DNA of 37,513 nt from Bacillota bacterium (GTDB lineage: Bacteria; Bacillota; Clostridia; Oscillospirales; Ruminococcaceae). Made by a program: the position numbers and the translations under genes. Location of the stretch: NCBI GenBank assembly GCA_023391005.1, contig JAEWBS010000048.1, forward strand, positions 1 through 37,513. Direction: 5' to 3'. The notes beneath the pieces are model-generated. The model was not told the origin of the DNA. It made no database searches and saw only the letters and a list, made by a program, of their open reading frames with translations. Below, in pieces: positions 7,218 through 16,243 of this stretch. How positions within the stretch are numbered: the stretch's first letter is position 1; each line of letters starts with the position of its first letter.

Positions 7218-8069
7218 ATGGAGGACTTTTTCAAGAGTCGGCACTTTAAGATATTGGCGCTGCTTTTAGCGTTGGTATTCGCTTTCACGCTGCGCGCCGC
7301 CCATACCGGAACGGCGATTCCGATGATCTCCCAGGTCACCGCGTGGCTGTTGACGCCGTTGCAGCGCGCGAGCGCCCAAATGACCTACAGCATTGAGGAC
7401 GCCTTGACCGAATATTTTTCAGGGCCGCGGCTTGCGGATGAGAACGGTCGCCTGCGCACCGAAAATGCCGATCTGCGCAGTCAGCTCGTTGAATATGAAC
7501 GGCTCAAGGCTGAAAATGACCAGTTGAAAAACTATCTCGAGATTAAGGAGAAGAACCCCGACTTTGATTTTGAGCCCGCGATGGTTATTGGACGTGACGC
7601 GGCGGATCGTTTTTACTCCTTTACGATCGATAAGGGCAGCAGCGACGGCGTCTCCGAGAACGACCCGGTCATCACGCAGGAGGGACTGGTCGGCGTCGTG
7701 CAGGAGGTGGGCATCACCCACTCAAAGGTGCTGACCATTCTTGATGTGATGGTCGAGGTCGGCGCCATTAACACCGGCACACGGGAGATTGGCGTGACGA
7801 CCGGCGAGCTGGCGCTGGCGGAGCAGGGCATGCTGCGGCTGTCTTATCTGCCGCGCGAATCGAACGCAAAGGTCGGCGATCTGATTGCGACGACCGGCGT
7901 CGGTGGGCTATTCCCGAGAGAGCTGGTCATCGGCACCATTAAAGAAATTTTTCCCGACGGTCAGGGGTTGTCGCTTTACGCGGTCATTTCGCCGCCTGCC
8001 GATCTGCGTGCGGTGCGCGATGTTTTGGTGATAAAGCACTTTGAAGGGCAGGCCACTGCCGGGCAATAG
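7218..8069 (+). CDS. mreC: Rod shape-determining protein MreC
   Basis: MreC is the extracytoplasmic scaffold that links MreB to the PBP2/RodA synthase. The 283-residue product has one N-terminal membrane helix (about 9-27), a coiled coil (about 72-113, with LRTENADLRSQLVEYERLKAEN), then the two beta-domains of the family. Visible signatures are GSSDGVSENDPVI, GLVGVVQEVG, and the C-terminal LIATTGVGGLFPRELVIG. AGGAGG precedes the ATG. mreD starts 11 bp after its stop. Confidence 0.93.
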   Translation: MEDFFKSRHFKILALLLALVFAFTLRAAHTGTAIPMISQVTAWLLTPLQRASAQMTYSIEDALTEYFSGPRLADENGRLRTENADLRSQLVEYERLKAENDQLKNYLEIKEKNPDFDFEPAMVIGRDAADRFYSFTIDKGSSDGVSENDPVITQEGLVGVVQEVGITHSKVLTILDVMVEVGAINTGTREIGVTTGELALAEQGMLRLSYLPRESNAKVGDLIATTGVGGLFPRELVIGTIKEIFPDGQGLSLYAVISPPADLRAVRDVLVIKHFEGQATAGQ

Positions 8070-8080
8070 GAGAACAAGCA

Positions 8081-8605
8081 TTGGAACAAAAGACACTCAG
8101 GCTTTTCATTTTTAAACATGTCATCTATACCGTTTTGGTTCTGGTTTGCTATATTTTGCAGGAGACCCCCCGCCTGCTGGCCATTGGGAATGTACGCCCG
8201 ATTCTGGTCATTTCGGTCATCGCGGCAATCGCGATGATTGAGGGCGAATTTGCGGGGGGCCTTTTTGGCCTGCTCGGCGGCGTTTTGTGCGACACCGCCG
8301 CTTTTCATATCTTTGGCGTGGCCCCGATCTTTTTTCTGATACTCGGCTGCGCCTGCGGGCTGTTGGTGATCTACCTGATTCAGCCCAATGTCAAAACGGC
8401 CTTTCTGCTTTGCGGCGGGTTTGCGCTGGTTTACGGTGTGATCGCACATTATCTGATCTATGGGCTGTGGGGCTATGCGGGAGCCAACCGCCTACTGTTA
8501 TTTAAGACGTTGCCCAGCGCGGTCTATACGGCGCTGTTCGGCATGGCGGCCTTTTGGCTGGTCAGATGGATTCATGGCCGATTTGAAGAAAAGGCTCTAA
8601 ATTGA
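8081..8605 (+). CDS. mreD: Rod shape-determining protein MreD
   Basis: MreD is an integral membrane partner of MreC in the elongation complex. The 174-residue product has about five hydrophobic segments and the family-like stretch RLLAIGNVRPILVISVIAA near residues 31-49. It also has FAGGLFGLLGGVLCDTAAFH, similar to the GFxxGLxxD pattern of MreD. The start is TTG at 8081, with AGGAGAA about 8 bases upstream and no better ATG. It lies between mreC and mrdA, which settles the call. Confidence 0.85.
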   Translation: MEQKTLRLFIFKHVIYTVLVLVCYILQETPRLLAIGNVRPILVISVIAAIAMIEGEFAGGLFGLLGGVLCDTAAFHIFGVAPIFFLILGCACGLLVIYLIQPNVKTAFLLCGGFALVYGVIAHYLIYGLWGYAGANRLLLFKTLPSAVYTALFGMAAFWLVRWIHGRFEEKALN

Positions 8606-8639
8606 TTTTGCGCTGTTTTAGCAAAGGGGGTGCACGGAT

Positions 8640-10775
8640 GTGAAGATTTCGCACGAAAAGCTTCGGTTGATAACGCTTGGCGTTCTGGTTTGGCTGATCT
8701 TTAGCCTATTTTTGTTTAGGCTGGCACAGGTGCAGATCGTCTCGGGGGCCGATTATTTGGCCAAGCAACAGCAGGGCAGCAGCAGGGCGCAGGTTATCAA
8801 GGCGGCGCGCGGCGAGATTGTCGACCGGCAAGGCCGCCCCTTTTCTTATAACGAGGCCTGCTATAACCTTGTGTTCGACCGTGCGCTGGCGCCCGAGGGC
8901 AGCGAGAATGAAACAATTTTGAAGCTGCTCAACGTCATGCGCAAGGCCGACCAGACGTGGATTGACAATCTGCCGCTGACCGTTACCGAAGGGGGCGCGG
9001 CCTTTACCGAGGATAGCGATGCCGTCGCGCGGCTGCGCAAGCATCTTGGTACCAACAGCTATACCGAGGCGGAGGACGTGTTTTATTGGCTGCGGCAACG
9101 CTACCGTTTAACCGATCAGCCCGCGGATCCCAATGCGTCGTGGTTTACCGCGCTCTCACCCGACAAGCTGGAATGGCTCGAGAAGCTGTCGGACAGGGAT
9201 GCGCGCGACATTGCGGGCGTGCGTTATGAGATGGAGCGCAAGGGGTATTCGCTTTCGGTGCGGTATACCTTTGCCGAGAATATTTCACTCGAGACGGCTG
9301 TGCTGATACGGCAGATGAATAACACGCTGCCGGGTGTTGAGGTGGTTGAAACCGCCCGGCGCGGCTATATCGACGGCGATCTGGCCCCGCATATCATCGG
9401 GCGCATCGGCGCCATTTTTGCCGACGAGCTCGAGAGCTACCTCTCTCAGAACAAGGGCTATACCCGCGAAGATCTCGTGGGTAAGGAAGGCATTGAACGC
9501 GCGTTTGAGTCGGCATTACGCGGTGTGGACGGCGTGCGCCGAATCGACCTCGACGCGAACTATCACGTTGTGGATATTACCGAGGAGCAGGCGGCGGTAC
9601 CGGGCAATACGCTGGTGCTTACGCTCGATAAGGATATTCAGCGCACCGCCCGCGACGCGCTGATCAAGGAGATTAAATTCCTCAATGAGAACGCGCCCGA
9701 GGGTCAGGGTCGGGAGGCTAACGCGGGCGCGGTGGTTGCGATAGACGTCAAGAACTCCGAGGTGCTGGCGGCGGTCACCTATCCGTCCTATAACCTCGAG
9801 ACCTATTCTGAAGATTATGCCAAAAATGCTTCGGATCAGCTTTATCCGTTTTTGAACCGTGCCTTTTCGGGCGTTTATGCGCCGGGCTCCTGTTTTAAGC
9901 CGGTCGTCGGCACGGCGGGACTCATTGAGAATATTGTTACGCCGGGCACAACCGTCAACTGCCAGCGGGTCTACACCTTTTTGCCGACCTATCAGCCGAC
10001 CTGTTTGGGCTATCACGGGCCGCTCACTGTCTCGGACGCGTTGCGCGTCTCCTGCAATATTTTCTTTTATGACACCGGCAGGCAGCTGGGAATCGCCCGC
10101 ATCAACCAATATGCGCAGGCGCTGGGGCTGGGCGTTCCGACCGGCATTGAGTTGACCGAGTCGAAGGGCACCCAGTGCGACCCCAACACCATCTACCCCG
10201 GCGACGTATTGCAGGCGGCGATCGGCCAGCTTGACAACGGGTATACGCCGGTGCAGCTCGCCAACTACTGCGCCACCCTTGCGCGGCGCGGCGTGCGTAT
10301 GAAGCTGTCGCTGGTCAAGTCAATTTCGTCCTATTACGACTGGCGGGAGACGATCTCGACCCACACGCCCGAGGTTGCGAACACCATGAACGTCGACCCG
10401 TCGGTTTTTGACCCCGTTATCGACGGCATGATTCAAGCCTCGCACGATGTGCGCGGCACCGCTTACCGCTATTTGGGCGACTACCCTGTGACGGTTGCCT
10501 CAAAGACCGGCACGCCCCAGACCAACGAATTCCCCAACTCGACCTTCATCTGCTTTGCGCCTGCCGACGACCCGCAGATTGCGGTTGCGGTGGTTATCGA
10601 AAAAGGCTGGCATGGCTATACCGGCGCGCCGGTTGCGCGCGCGGTGCTCGACTCCTTCTTCTTCCCCAATCAGGCGGAGAATACCGATGAGACGCCGGTG
10701 CAAACATCTGAAAGTGCTCCCGAAAGCAGCGTGCCGGCCGCAGCGCAGAATAACGCGGCGGCATTGGCGCCTTGA
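8640..10775 (+). CDS. mrdA: Penicillin-binding protein 2, elongation transpeptidase
   Basis: This class B PBP crosslinks peptidoglycan during side-wall growth with RodA. The 711-residue product has an N-terminal membrane helix (about 9-29) and a dimerisation domain with ARGEIVDRQGRPF. A transpeptidase domain follows with all three catalytic motifs: SCFK (serine 417, lysine 420), SCN (471-473) and KTG (622-624). The tail is Ala/Ser/Pro-rich. The start is GTG 8640 with AAAGGGGGTG upstream; the overlapping ATG is followed directly by TGA. rodA is not next to it in this window. Confidence 0.93.
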   Translation: MKISHEKLRLITLGVLVWLIFSLFLFRLAQVQIVSGADYLAKQQQGSSRAQVIKAARGEIVDRQGRPFSYNEACYNLVFDRALAPEGSENETILKLLNVMRKADQTWIDNLPLTVTEGGAAFTEDSDAVARLRKHLGTNSYTEAEDVFYWLRQRYRLTDQPADPNASWFTALSPDKLEWLEKLSDRDARDIAGVRYEMERKGYSLSVRYTFAENISLETAVLIRQMNNTLPGVEVVETARRGYIDGDLAPHIIGRIGAIFADELESYLSQNKGYTREDLVGKEGIERAFESALRGVDGVRRIDLDANYHVVDITEEQAAVPGNTLVLTLDKDIQRTARDALIKEIKFLNENAPEGQGREANAGAVVAIDVKNSEVLAAVTYPSYNLETYSEDYAKNASDQLYPFLNRAFSGVYAPGSCFKPVVGTAGLIENIVTPGTTVNCQRVYTFLPTYQPTCLGYHGPLTVSDALRVSCNIFFYDTGRQLGIARINQYAQALGLGVPTGIELTESKGTQCDPNTIYPGDVLQAAIGQLDNGYTPVQLANYCATLARRGVRMKLSLVKSISSYYDWRETISTHTPEVANTMNVDPSVFDPVIDGMIQASHDVRGTAYRYLGDYPVTVASKTGTPQTNEFPNSTFICFAPADDPQIAVAVVIEKGWHGYTGAPVARAVLDSFFFPNQAENTDETPVQTSESAPESSVPAAAQNNAAALAP

Positions 10776-10789
10776 GTACAAATTTGAAA

Positions 10790-10816
10790 CAAAATTCTCA
10801 GAAATTTTGCTTTTTT
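10790..10816 (+). terminator. Weak AT-rich terminator after mrdA
   Basis: CAAAATT (10790-10796) pairs with AATTTTG (10803-10809), followed by C and six T. The stem is weak, so read-through is likely. A possible promoter for the next genes follows: TGGTCA (10831-10836), 17 bp, TAAGAT (10854-10859). Confidence 0.45.
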
Positions 10817-10879
10817 GCCTGAATAACGTCTGGTCAGCTGCTTATTTTTATGATAAGATTGGACAATAGGGGGATTGGC

Positions 10880-11614
10880 ATGGCAAATATTCTGGTTGTG
10901 ACATCGGGCAAGGGCGGAACCGGCAAGACGACGGTTTCTTATTTGCTGGCGCAGGCGCTCTGCCGCCGCCAAAAAAATGTGTTGCTTCTGGAGCTTGACA
11001 GCGGCCTGCGTGGGCTGGACTTGATTATGGGCGTGTCGGACAAAATCGTCTACGATCTATCCGATGTGCTGTCGGGGCGCTGTAAGCCGGTGAAAGCCAT
11101 CACGATTTGCAATGTGCCGCAGGGCAACCTGCATTTGATCCCGGCGCCGGTGGACAGGCATTTTTTGCCCGACCGGGCCAGCCTGACGGCCCTGCTCAAG
11201 GGGTTGGCGGGCTGTTATGATTATTTAATTTTGGATGCTTCGGCAGGTCTGGGGCGTGGCTTTGACGTGGCCTGCTCGGTGTGCAACAGCGCGCTGATCG
11301 TCTGTACCGCCGACCCGGTTTCGGTACGGGACGCCGCAAAGGCGGCACAAATATTGCAGGAAAAAAAGCCCAGACTCGTAATTAATAAGTTTTTCCGGCA
11401 CATACTATCTAAGGATATGCCCGATCTGGACGCGGTGATAGACCGGGTTGGGGCACAACTGATCGCCGTCATTCCCGAGGACCCGTCGGTGGAACAACTG
11501 CTGGCCAAGGGCGAGCCGCTGCCGCAAAGTAGTGGGGCGTGGCGCGAGACCGATGATCTGGCCCGAAGGCTGTTGGGCGAAAGAGTGAGGCTCAATGCTG
11601 AACGCTTGAAGTAA
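10880..11614 (+). CDS. minD: MinD-like septum-site ATPase
   Basis: The 244-residue product is a ParA/MinD-type ATPase. It has the deviant Walker A box SGKGGTGKTT (9-18), the MinD-like switch region GLRGLDLIMGVSDKIVYDL, and DASAGLGRGFD in the Walker B position. MinD normally recruits MinC to the membrane to block FtsZ assembly away from mid-cell. The protein is shorter than usual (about 260-270). The tail, GERVRLNAERLK, is not an obvious membrane-targeting helix. No minC or minE is nearby, so its role may be altered. ATG 10880 has AGGGGG upstream. In Clostridia minD commonly lies in the mre-mrdA cluster. Confidence 0.8.
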   Translation: MANILVVTSGKGGTGKTTVSYLLAQALCRRQKNVLLLELDSGLRGLDLIMGVSDKIVYDLSDVLSGRCKPVKAITICNVPQGNLHLIPAPVDRHFLPDRASLTALLKGLAGCYDYLILDASAGLGRGFDVACSVCNSALIVCTADPVSVRDAAKAAQILQEKKPRLVINKFFRHILSKDMPDLDAVIDRVGAQLIAVIPEDPSVEQLLAKGEPLPQSSGAWRETDDLARRLLGERVRLNAERLK

Positions 11615-11642
11615 AGCGACTACATAAAGATGGAGGATGGGT

Positions 11643-12047
11643 ATGAATATCGCATTAATAGCACATGATTCAAAAAAAGAGCTGATGGTACAGTTTTGCA
11701 TTGCGTACAGCGGCATCCTCAGTCAGCACAATATCTGCGCGACCGGCACCACCGGTAAGCTGGTGGCCGAGGCAACCGGCCTGCGCATTTTCAGGTTTTT
11801 GTCGGGTGAGCAGGGGGGCGATCAGCAGATTGCCGCGCGCATTGCCTGCAACGAGATAGACCTGCTGCTGTTTTTAAGAGATCCGCTGACCATGAAGCCG
11901 GGCGAGCCGGACGAAGCAAATCTGATTCGGCTGTGCGACGTGCATTCCATCCCGATGGCCACGAATATCGCCACCGCCGAGGCGTTGATTCACGCGCTCG
12001 AGAAGGGCGATCTCGATTGGAGAGATATTGTCAACCCCAAGCGGTGA
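11643..12047 (+). CDS. mgsA: Methylglyoxal synthase
   Basis: MgsA converts dihydroxyacetone phosphate to methylglyoxal and phosphate, a bypass that relieves phosphate-limited glycolysis. The 134-residue product matches the family throughout: MNIALIAHDSKKELMVQF, the phosphate-binding ATGTTGKL, LSGEQGGDQQIAARI with the catalytic aspartate, LLFLRDPLTMKPGEPDEANL and ATNIATAEALI. I start at ATG 11643, 6 bases after GGAGG, not at the ATG at 11637 that abuts it. It lies 28 bp after minD, and the mreBCD-mrdA-minD-mgsA order is known in Clostridia. Confidence 0.95.
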   Translation: MNIALIAHDSKKELMVQFCIAYSGILSQHNICATGTTGKLVAEATGLRIFRFLSGEQGGDQQIAARIACNEIDLLLFLRDPLTMKPGEPDEANLIRLCDVHSIPMATNIATAEALIHALEKGDLDWRDIVNPKR

Positions 12048-12116
12048 TTTAATATGTTTTGATGCGTTAAAATATCTGTCTTTTGTCATGTGCGATTAAG
12101 GATATTCGCTTTAATT

Positions 12117-12148
12117 TGCGCATCGCCGACAGGCGGCGCATTAAATTT
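12117..12148 (+). terminator. Possible terminator after mgsA
   Basis: TGCGC (12117-12121) and CGCC pair with GGCG and GCGCA (12132-12140) around a small loop, with a 2-base bulge. The following TTAAATTT is a poor T-run, so strength is doubtful. Confidence 0.4.
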
Positions 12149-12164
12149 CAAATAAGCTAAAAAC

Positions 12165-12432
12165 GGTGAAGCGGAAGCAGTAACCTGTTGATAACGGCTA
12201 AAGAGAAGGGGCCGCCCGGTGATACGCCGGGTTTGCGGCTGAGAGCCCCGCCGGTTACACAGGGGAAGGACATCCGCCGAGTTGAGAGCGACAAACGCTT
12301 TTCCGCCTGCTCTGCGTTATAAGAGCGCCTGTTGAGACGACCTGAGCGGCTGCGGCCGCATGGTTTAAACGAGGGTGGCACCGCGTGGAGATTCTCCCCG
12401 CCCCTTTTGCTGATTGGGGCGGGGGTATTTTA
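12165..12432 (+). ncRNA. T-box leader of hisS-aspS
   Basis: The diagnostic T-box sequence, GAGGGTGGCACCGCG, is at 12371-12385. It is followed by a terminator hairpin, CCCCGCCCC (12396-12404) with GGGGCGGGG (12416-12424) and TATTTTAT. Upstream, 12171-12277 can fold into a long Stem I closed by GCGGA/TCCGC, with an upper arm GGGGC/GCCCC. T-boxes sense uncharged tRNA and let transcription continue when charging is low. The specifier codon is not certain; GAC (Asp) at 12269-12271, followed by A, is the best candidate, and CAC (His) at 12258-12260 also lies in the 3' side of the loop. Confidence 0.9.
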
Positions 12433-12504
12433 TATTTACAGCCGTTGAGGCTTTAAACTGCATGTATAATATTCTGACAATAGGACTGTAAGGAGAATGA
12501 TGTT

Positions 12505-13818
12505 ATGAAACCGCTCACTTTTGCCCCAAAGGGGACACAGGACGCACTGCCCGGCGATACCACCCGCTGGCATTATGTCGAGCGCACAGCGCTGGATATT
12601 GCCGAGCGTTACGGCTTTTTTGAGATGCGTACCCCCACATTTGAACACACCGAGTTGTTCAGCCGCGCCGTGGGCGATACGACCGATGTGGTGCAAAAAG
12701 AAATGTACACCTTCAACGACAAAAAGGATCGTTCGATCACGCTGCGCCCCGAGGGAACCGCGGGTGTCGTAAGAGCCGCGATTGAGCATAGCCTGTTGGG
12801 CGGCCAGCTGCCGGTCAAGGTCAGCTATGTGATCAGCTGCTTCCGCTATGAGAAGCCGCAGGCCGGTCGTCTGCGCGAGTTCCACCAGTTTGGCATCGAG
12901 TCGATGGGTTCCCCTTCCCCCGCTGCCGACGCTGAGGTCATCGCATTGGGCAATCAGGTGCTCGAAACGCTGGGCGTCGATAAAATCAAGCTGTTTATCA
13001 ACTCCATCGGCTGCAAACAGTGCCGGCCTGCTTATCAGCAGAAGCTCAAGGCCTATTTCTCAAACTATACCGACGAGTTTTGCGAAACCTGCCTGAACCG
13101 GCTTGAAACCAACCCGCTGCGCATCATCGACTGCAAGAGCCCGATCTGCAAGGAGATTGCGTCTAAAGCGCCTAAGATGATCGACCATCTTTGCCCCGAG
13201 TGCGAAACGCATTTTGCCGAGCTGCGCGAGCGGCTTGAGGCGATGGGCATCGGCTATGAGATTGACCCCGACATTGTGCGCGGGCTCGACTATTACTGCC
13301 GCACCGTCTTTGAGTTTGTCACCGAGGCAATCGGCGCACAGGGCACCGTCTGCGGCGGCGGACGGTATGACGGTCTAATTGAGGAGCTTGGCGGCCCCGC
13401 GCTGCCCGGTATCGGCTTTGGCATGGGACTTGAGCGTCTCCAGCTTGTTATGGCGGCGTCCAATGCGGAGGTTCCCGCCCAGCTGCCCTGCGAGCTGTTT
13501 ATCGCGCCGATGGGCAAGGCGGCGTCGGTTGCCGCCGGAGCGCTGGTGCAAAAGCTGCGTGCCGAGGGCATTTCAGCCGACTGTGAGACGATGAGCCGCA
13601 GCTTAAAGGCGCAGCTGCGCTTTGCCGACAAGCTGGGCGCGACCTACACGATGGTGCTTGGCGAGAATGAGCTGGCACAGGGCAAGGCGACGGTTAAAGA
13701 GATGGCGACCGGCGCTACGAGCGAGATTGCGCTGGGCGACGGGTTTGCCGCTGAATTTATTAAGCTTTCAATGCAGCGGTGCATGGGCAACGTGGCCGAC
13801 GCGGCTTCAAAATTATAA
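12505..13818 (+). CDS. hisS: Histidyl-tRNA synthetase
   Basis: This class II synthetase attaches histidine to tRNA-His. The 437-residue product starts with FAPKGTQDALPGD, has motif 2 in YVISCFRYEKPQAGRLREFH, and carries the histidine-specific peptides VRGLDYYCRTVFEF and GGGRYDGLIEELGG. Motif 3 is GIGFGMGLERL. The C-terminal anticodon-binding domain begins near residue 330 (LFIAPMGKAA). AAGGAG precedes the ATG. It follows a T-box and is 39 bp before aspS, the common Firmicute pair. Confidence 0.97.
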   Translation: MKPLTFAPKGTQDALPGDTTRWHYVERTALDIAERYGFFEMRTPTFEHTELFSRAVGDTTDVVQKEMYTFNDKKDRSITLRPEGTAGVVRAAIEHSLLGGQLPVKVSYVISCFRYEKPQAGRLREFHQFGIESMGSPSPAADAEVIALGNQVLETLGVDKIKLFINSIGCKQCRPAYQQKLKAYFSNYTDEFCETCLNRLETNPLRIIDCKSPICKEIASKAPKMIDHLCPECETHFAELRERLEAMGIGYEIDPDIVRGLDYYCRTVFEFVTEAIGAQGTVCGGGRYDGLIEELGGPALPGIGFGMGLERLQLVMAASNAEVPAQLPCELFIAPMGKAASVAAGALVQKLRAEGISADCETMSRSLKAQLRFADKLGATYTMVLGENELAQGKATVKEMATGATSEIALGDGFAAEFIKLSMQRCMGNVADAASKL

Positions 13819-13857
13819 TCTCGGCGCGGAGTCGACCGATAAAAGGAGTAATAGTAA

Positions 13858-15645
13858 ATGGCAGACTTTATGAACGGTCTGAAGCGCACCGCCTACTGCG
13901 GTGAGGTTTCAGCCGATATGATCGGCAAAGAGCTGGTACTGGCGGGCTGGGCGGCCAAGCAGCGCGATTTGGGCAACTTGATTTTTATCGATCTGCGCGA
14001 CCGCACCGGCATTGCGCAGCTGGCGTTTGATGATTCGACCGACCGTGCGGTTTTCGAGAAAGCTTCTGCGGTGCGTTCGGAATATGTGCTGATGGCAAAA
14101 GGCATTTTGCGCCGTCGCGAGTCGATCAATAAAGATATTCCGACCGGCGAGGTGGAATTGTATGTCTCCGAGCTGCGGGTGTTGGCGGTCAGTGAGACGC
14201 CGCCGTTTGACATCAAAGACGGCATCAAGACCAACGAGGAGCTGCGCCTGCGCTACCGCTATCTCGACCTGCGCCGCAACGAGCTGCAATCGGCGATTCT
14301 AATGCGCCATCGCATCGTCAAGCTGGTGCGCGACTATTTTGACAAAAACCGTTTCGTTGAGATTGAGACGCCGATTCTTATGAAGCCCACCCCCGAGGGC
14401 GCGCGCGACTACCTTGTCCCCTCGCGCGTCCATCCGGGCAAGTTCTACGCGCTGCCGCAGTCACCGCAGCTCTACAAACAGCTCTCCATGCTGGCGGGTT
14501 TTGACCGCTATATGCAGATTGCGCGGTGCTTCCGCGACGAGGACCTGCGCGCCGACCGCCAGCCCGAGTTCACCCAAATCGATATCGAGATGTCCTTTGT
14601 GGATGAATCTGACGTACAGACCGTCAACGAGGGACTGATGAAGGATATCTTCAAGGATATTATGGGCATGGAGCTTGAGCTGCCGCTGCGCCGTATCACC
14701 TATAAAGAGGCGATGGAACGCTTTGGCTCGGACAAGCCCGACACCCGCTTTGGGCTGGAGCTTCAAGACCTGTCGGATATTTTGAAAAACACCGAGTTTG
14801 CTGTGTTCAAAGGCGCTTTGGAAGCGGGCGGCAGCGTGCGCGCCATCAATGTCAGGGGCGCTGCGGCCACCCTCTCTCGCAAGGAAATTGACAAGCTGGC
14901 CGACGTTGCCAAGCTTTATAAGGCCAAGGGCCTCGCGTTCACCCGCCTGACCGAGGAGGCGCAATCCTCATCGTTTGAGAAATTCCTCACCGAGGAAGAG
15001 ATCAAGGCGATTCACGACCGCATGGCGGTTAAGACCGGCGACGTGCTGCTCGTTGTGGCCGACCCGCGCGACAGCGTTGTGTTCGCAGCACTCGGCGCGC
15101 TACGCCTGAATCTGGCCAAGCGGCTGGGACTGATCCCCGAGAACACTTACGATTTACTGTGGGTGACCGACTTCCCGCTGTTTGAGTATGACCCCGACGA
15201 GGGGCGCTACTACGCGATGCACCATCCCTTCACTTGCCCGAACCTTGAGGATATGGGCAAGATGGAATCGGATTTAGGTGCTGTGCGCGCCAGAGCCTAC
15301 GACCTGGTGCTAAACGGCACCGAGCTGGGCGGCGGCTCGATCCGTATTTCCGACCCGGCCATTCAGCGCCGGATGTTTGCGGCGTTGGGCATGAGCGACG
15401 AAGAGGCCAACGACAAGTTCGGCTTCTTGCTTGAAGCGTTTAAATACGGTGTGCCGCCCCACGGCGGTATGGCCTACGGCCTTGACCGGCTTGTGATGCT
15501 GCTTTTGAACAAGGAGAGCATCCGCGATGTGATCCCCTTCCCCAAGGTTCAGAATGCCAGCGAGCTCATGACCGCTTGCCCCACGCAGGTAGACGGCAAG
15601 TCGCTCGACGAGCTTTCGATCGCCGTCGTGCGAGAAGAAGCATAA
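13858..15645 (+). CDS. aspS: Aspartyl-tRNA synthetase
   Basis: This class II synthetase charges tRNA-Asp (and possibly tRNA-Asn in a non-discriminating form, which cannot be told here). The 595-residue product has the N-terminal OB-fold (LVLAGWAAKQRDLGNLIFID), motif 2 in ARCFRDEDLRADRQPEFTQI, the bacterial GAD insertion (about 290-420) and motif 3 GGMAYGLDRLVMLL near the end. The length is typical. AAAGGAG precedes the ATG. It shares the T-box-controlled transcript with hisS and ends before a terminator. Confidence 0.97.
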   Translation: MADFMNGLKRTAYCGEVSADMIGKELVLAGWAAKQRDLGNLIFIDLRDRTGIAQLAFDDSTDRAVFEKASAVRSEYVLMAKGILRRRESINKDIPTGEVELYVSELRVLAVSETPPFDIKDGIKTNEELRLRYRYLDLRRNELQSAILMRHRIVKLVRDYFDKNRFVEIETPILMKPTPEGARDYLVPSRVHPGKFYALPQSPQLYKQLSMLAGFDRYMQIARCFRDEDLRADRQPEFTQIDIEMSFVDESDVQTVNEGLMKDIFKDIMGMELELPLRRITYKEAMERFGSDKPDTRFGLELQDLSDILKNTEFAVFKGALEAGGSVRAINVRGAAATLSRKEIDKLADVAKLYKAKGLAFTRLTEEAQSSSFEKFLTEEEIKAIHDRMAVKTGDVLLVVADPRDSVVFAALGALRLNLAKRLGLIPENTYDLLWVTDFPLFEYDPDEGRYYAMHHPFTCPNLEDMGKMESDLGAVRARAYDLVLNGTELGGGSIRISDPAIQRRMFAALGMSDEEANDKFGFLLEAFKYGVPPHGGMAYGLDRLVMLLLNKESIRDVIPFPKVQNASELMTACPTQVDGKSLDELSIAVVREEA

Positions 15646-15700
15646 GCGAATTTAATGGTTGTGGCCGGTGACTGCCACACTGTAGGGAATTATTAAAATG

Positions 15701-15740
15701 CAGCGGGAACGATTGGCCGTTCCCGCTGCGTTTATTTATT
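15701..15740 (+). terminator. Intrinsic terminator after aspS
   Basis: CAGCGGGAACG (15701-15711) pairs perfectly with CGTTCCCGCTG (15718-15728), followed by CGTTTATTTATT. Confidence 0.82.
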
Positions 15741-15771
15741 AATCTATAATTTGCCGATATGATGCGATGGC

Positions 15772-15800
15772 TTGCCATGCTTGCAGCCGTGTGCTAATAT
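15772..15800 (+). promoter_or_regulatory. Promoter of the DUF2500-like gene
   Basis: TTGCCA (15772-15777) and TAATAT (15795-15800) are 17 bp apart, about 29 bp before the start codon, after the aspS terminator. Confidence 0.6.
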
Positions 15801-15828
15801 ATGGATATGAAAACAAGAGGTGATAGGG

Positions 15829-16164
15829 ATGACCGAAGCTTTGGTCGGTGGAATAATCCATACTGCTATCTGGATATTTTTTATCTTAGCCTACGCAGGC
15901 GTGCTTATCCGTTTGAGCTTAAACTATTTTGGCAAGAAGATCAGCCGGCGGGCCGTGGTCATAGATAAGTACATGACGCAATATAAACTGGTCGACACGA
16001 GGGCCCCCTCGCACACAAAAACACAATATATCCTCACCTTTGCGTGCGGGAAAAGGACGCTGAAGTTTAAGGTGAGTCTCTGGGTATACGATACGGTCGA
16101 AAAGAATGCCAAAGGTATTTTAACGTACCGAGGAACACGTTTTATAGGCTTTGAAGATGCATAA
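15829..16164 (+). CDS. DUF2500-like membrane-anchored protein
   Basis: The 111-residue product has one N-terminal membrane helix (about 8-27). A soluble domain follows, containing RRAVVIDKYMTQYKL, KTQYILTFACGKRTLKFKVSLWVYDTVEKNAKGILTYRGTRFIGF in outline, and ending in FEDA. The pattern (a valine-rich strand, a tyrosine-rich strand, a G-x-L-TYRG-T-R-F-xxF end) is that of DUF2500, whose function is unknown. ATG 15829 is 7 bases after AGAGGTG; a GTG at 15820 is less likely. It has its own promoter and terminator, so it is a single-gene unit. Confidence 0.6.
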   Translation: MTEALVGGIIHTAIWIFFILAYAGVLIRLSLNYFGKKISRRAVVIDKYMTQYKLVDTRAPSHTKTQYILTFACGKRTLKFKVSLWVYDTVEKNAKGILTYRGTRFIGFEDA

Positions 16165-16182
16165 AGTCAGCCCCGCAAAATC

Positions 16183-16217
16183 AAAAAGCGTGCGCAGATA
16201 TTCTGCGCACGCTTTTT
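16183..16217. terminator. Bidirectional terminator between convergent genes
   Basis: A 16-bp perfect arm pair (16183-16198 and 16202-16217) with AAAAA on one side and TTTTT on the other can stop transcription from both the DUF2500-like gene and the minus-strand decarboxylase operon. Confidence 0.9.
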
Positions 16218-16243
16218 AATTAGAATAAGACAATAGCGGGCGT

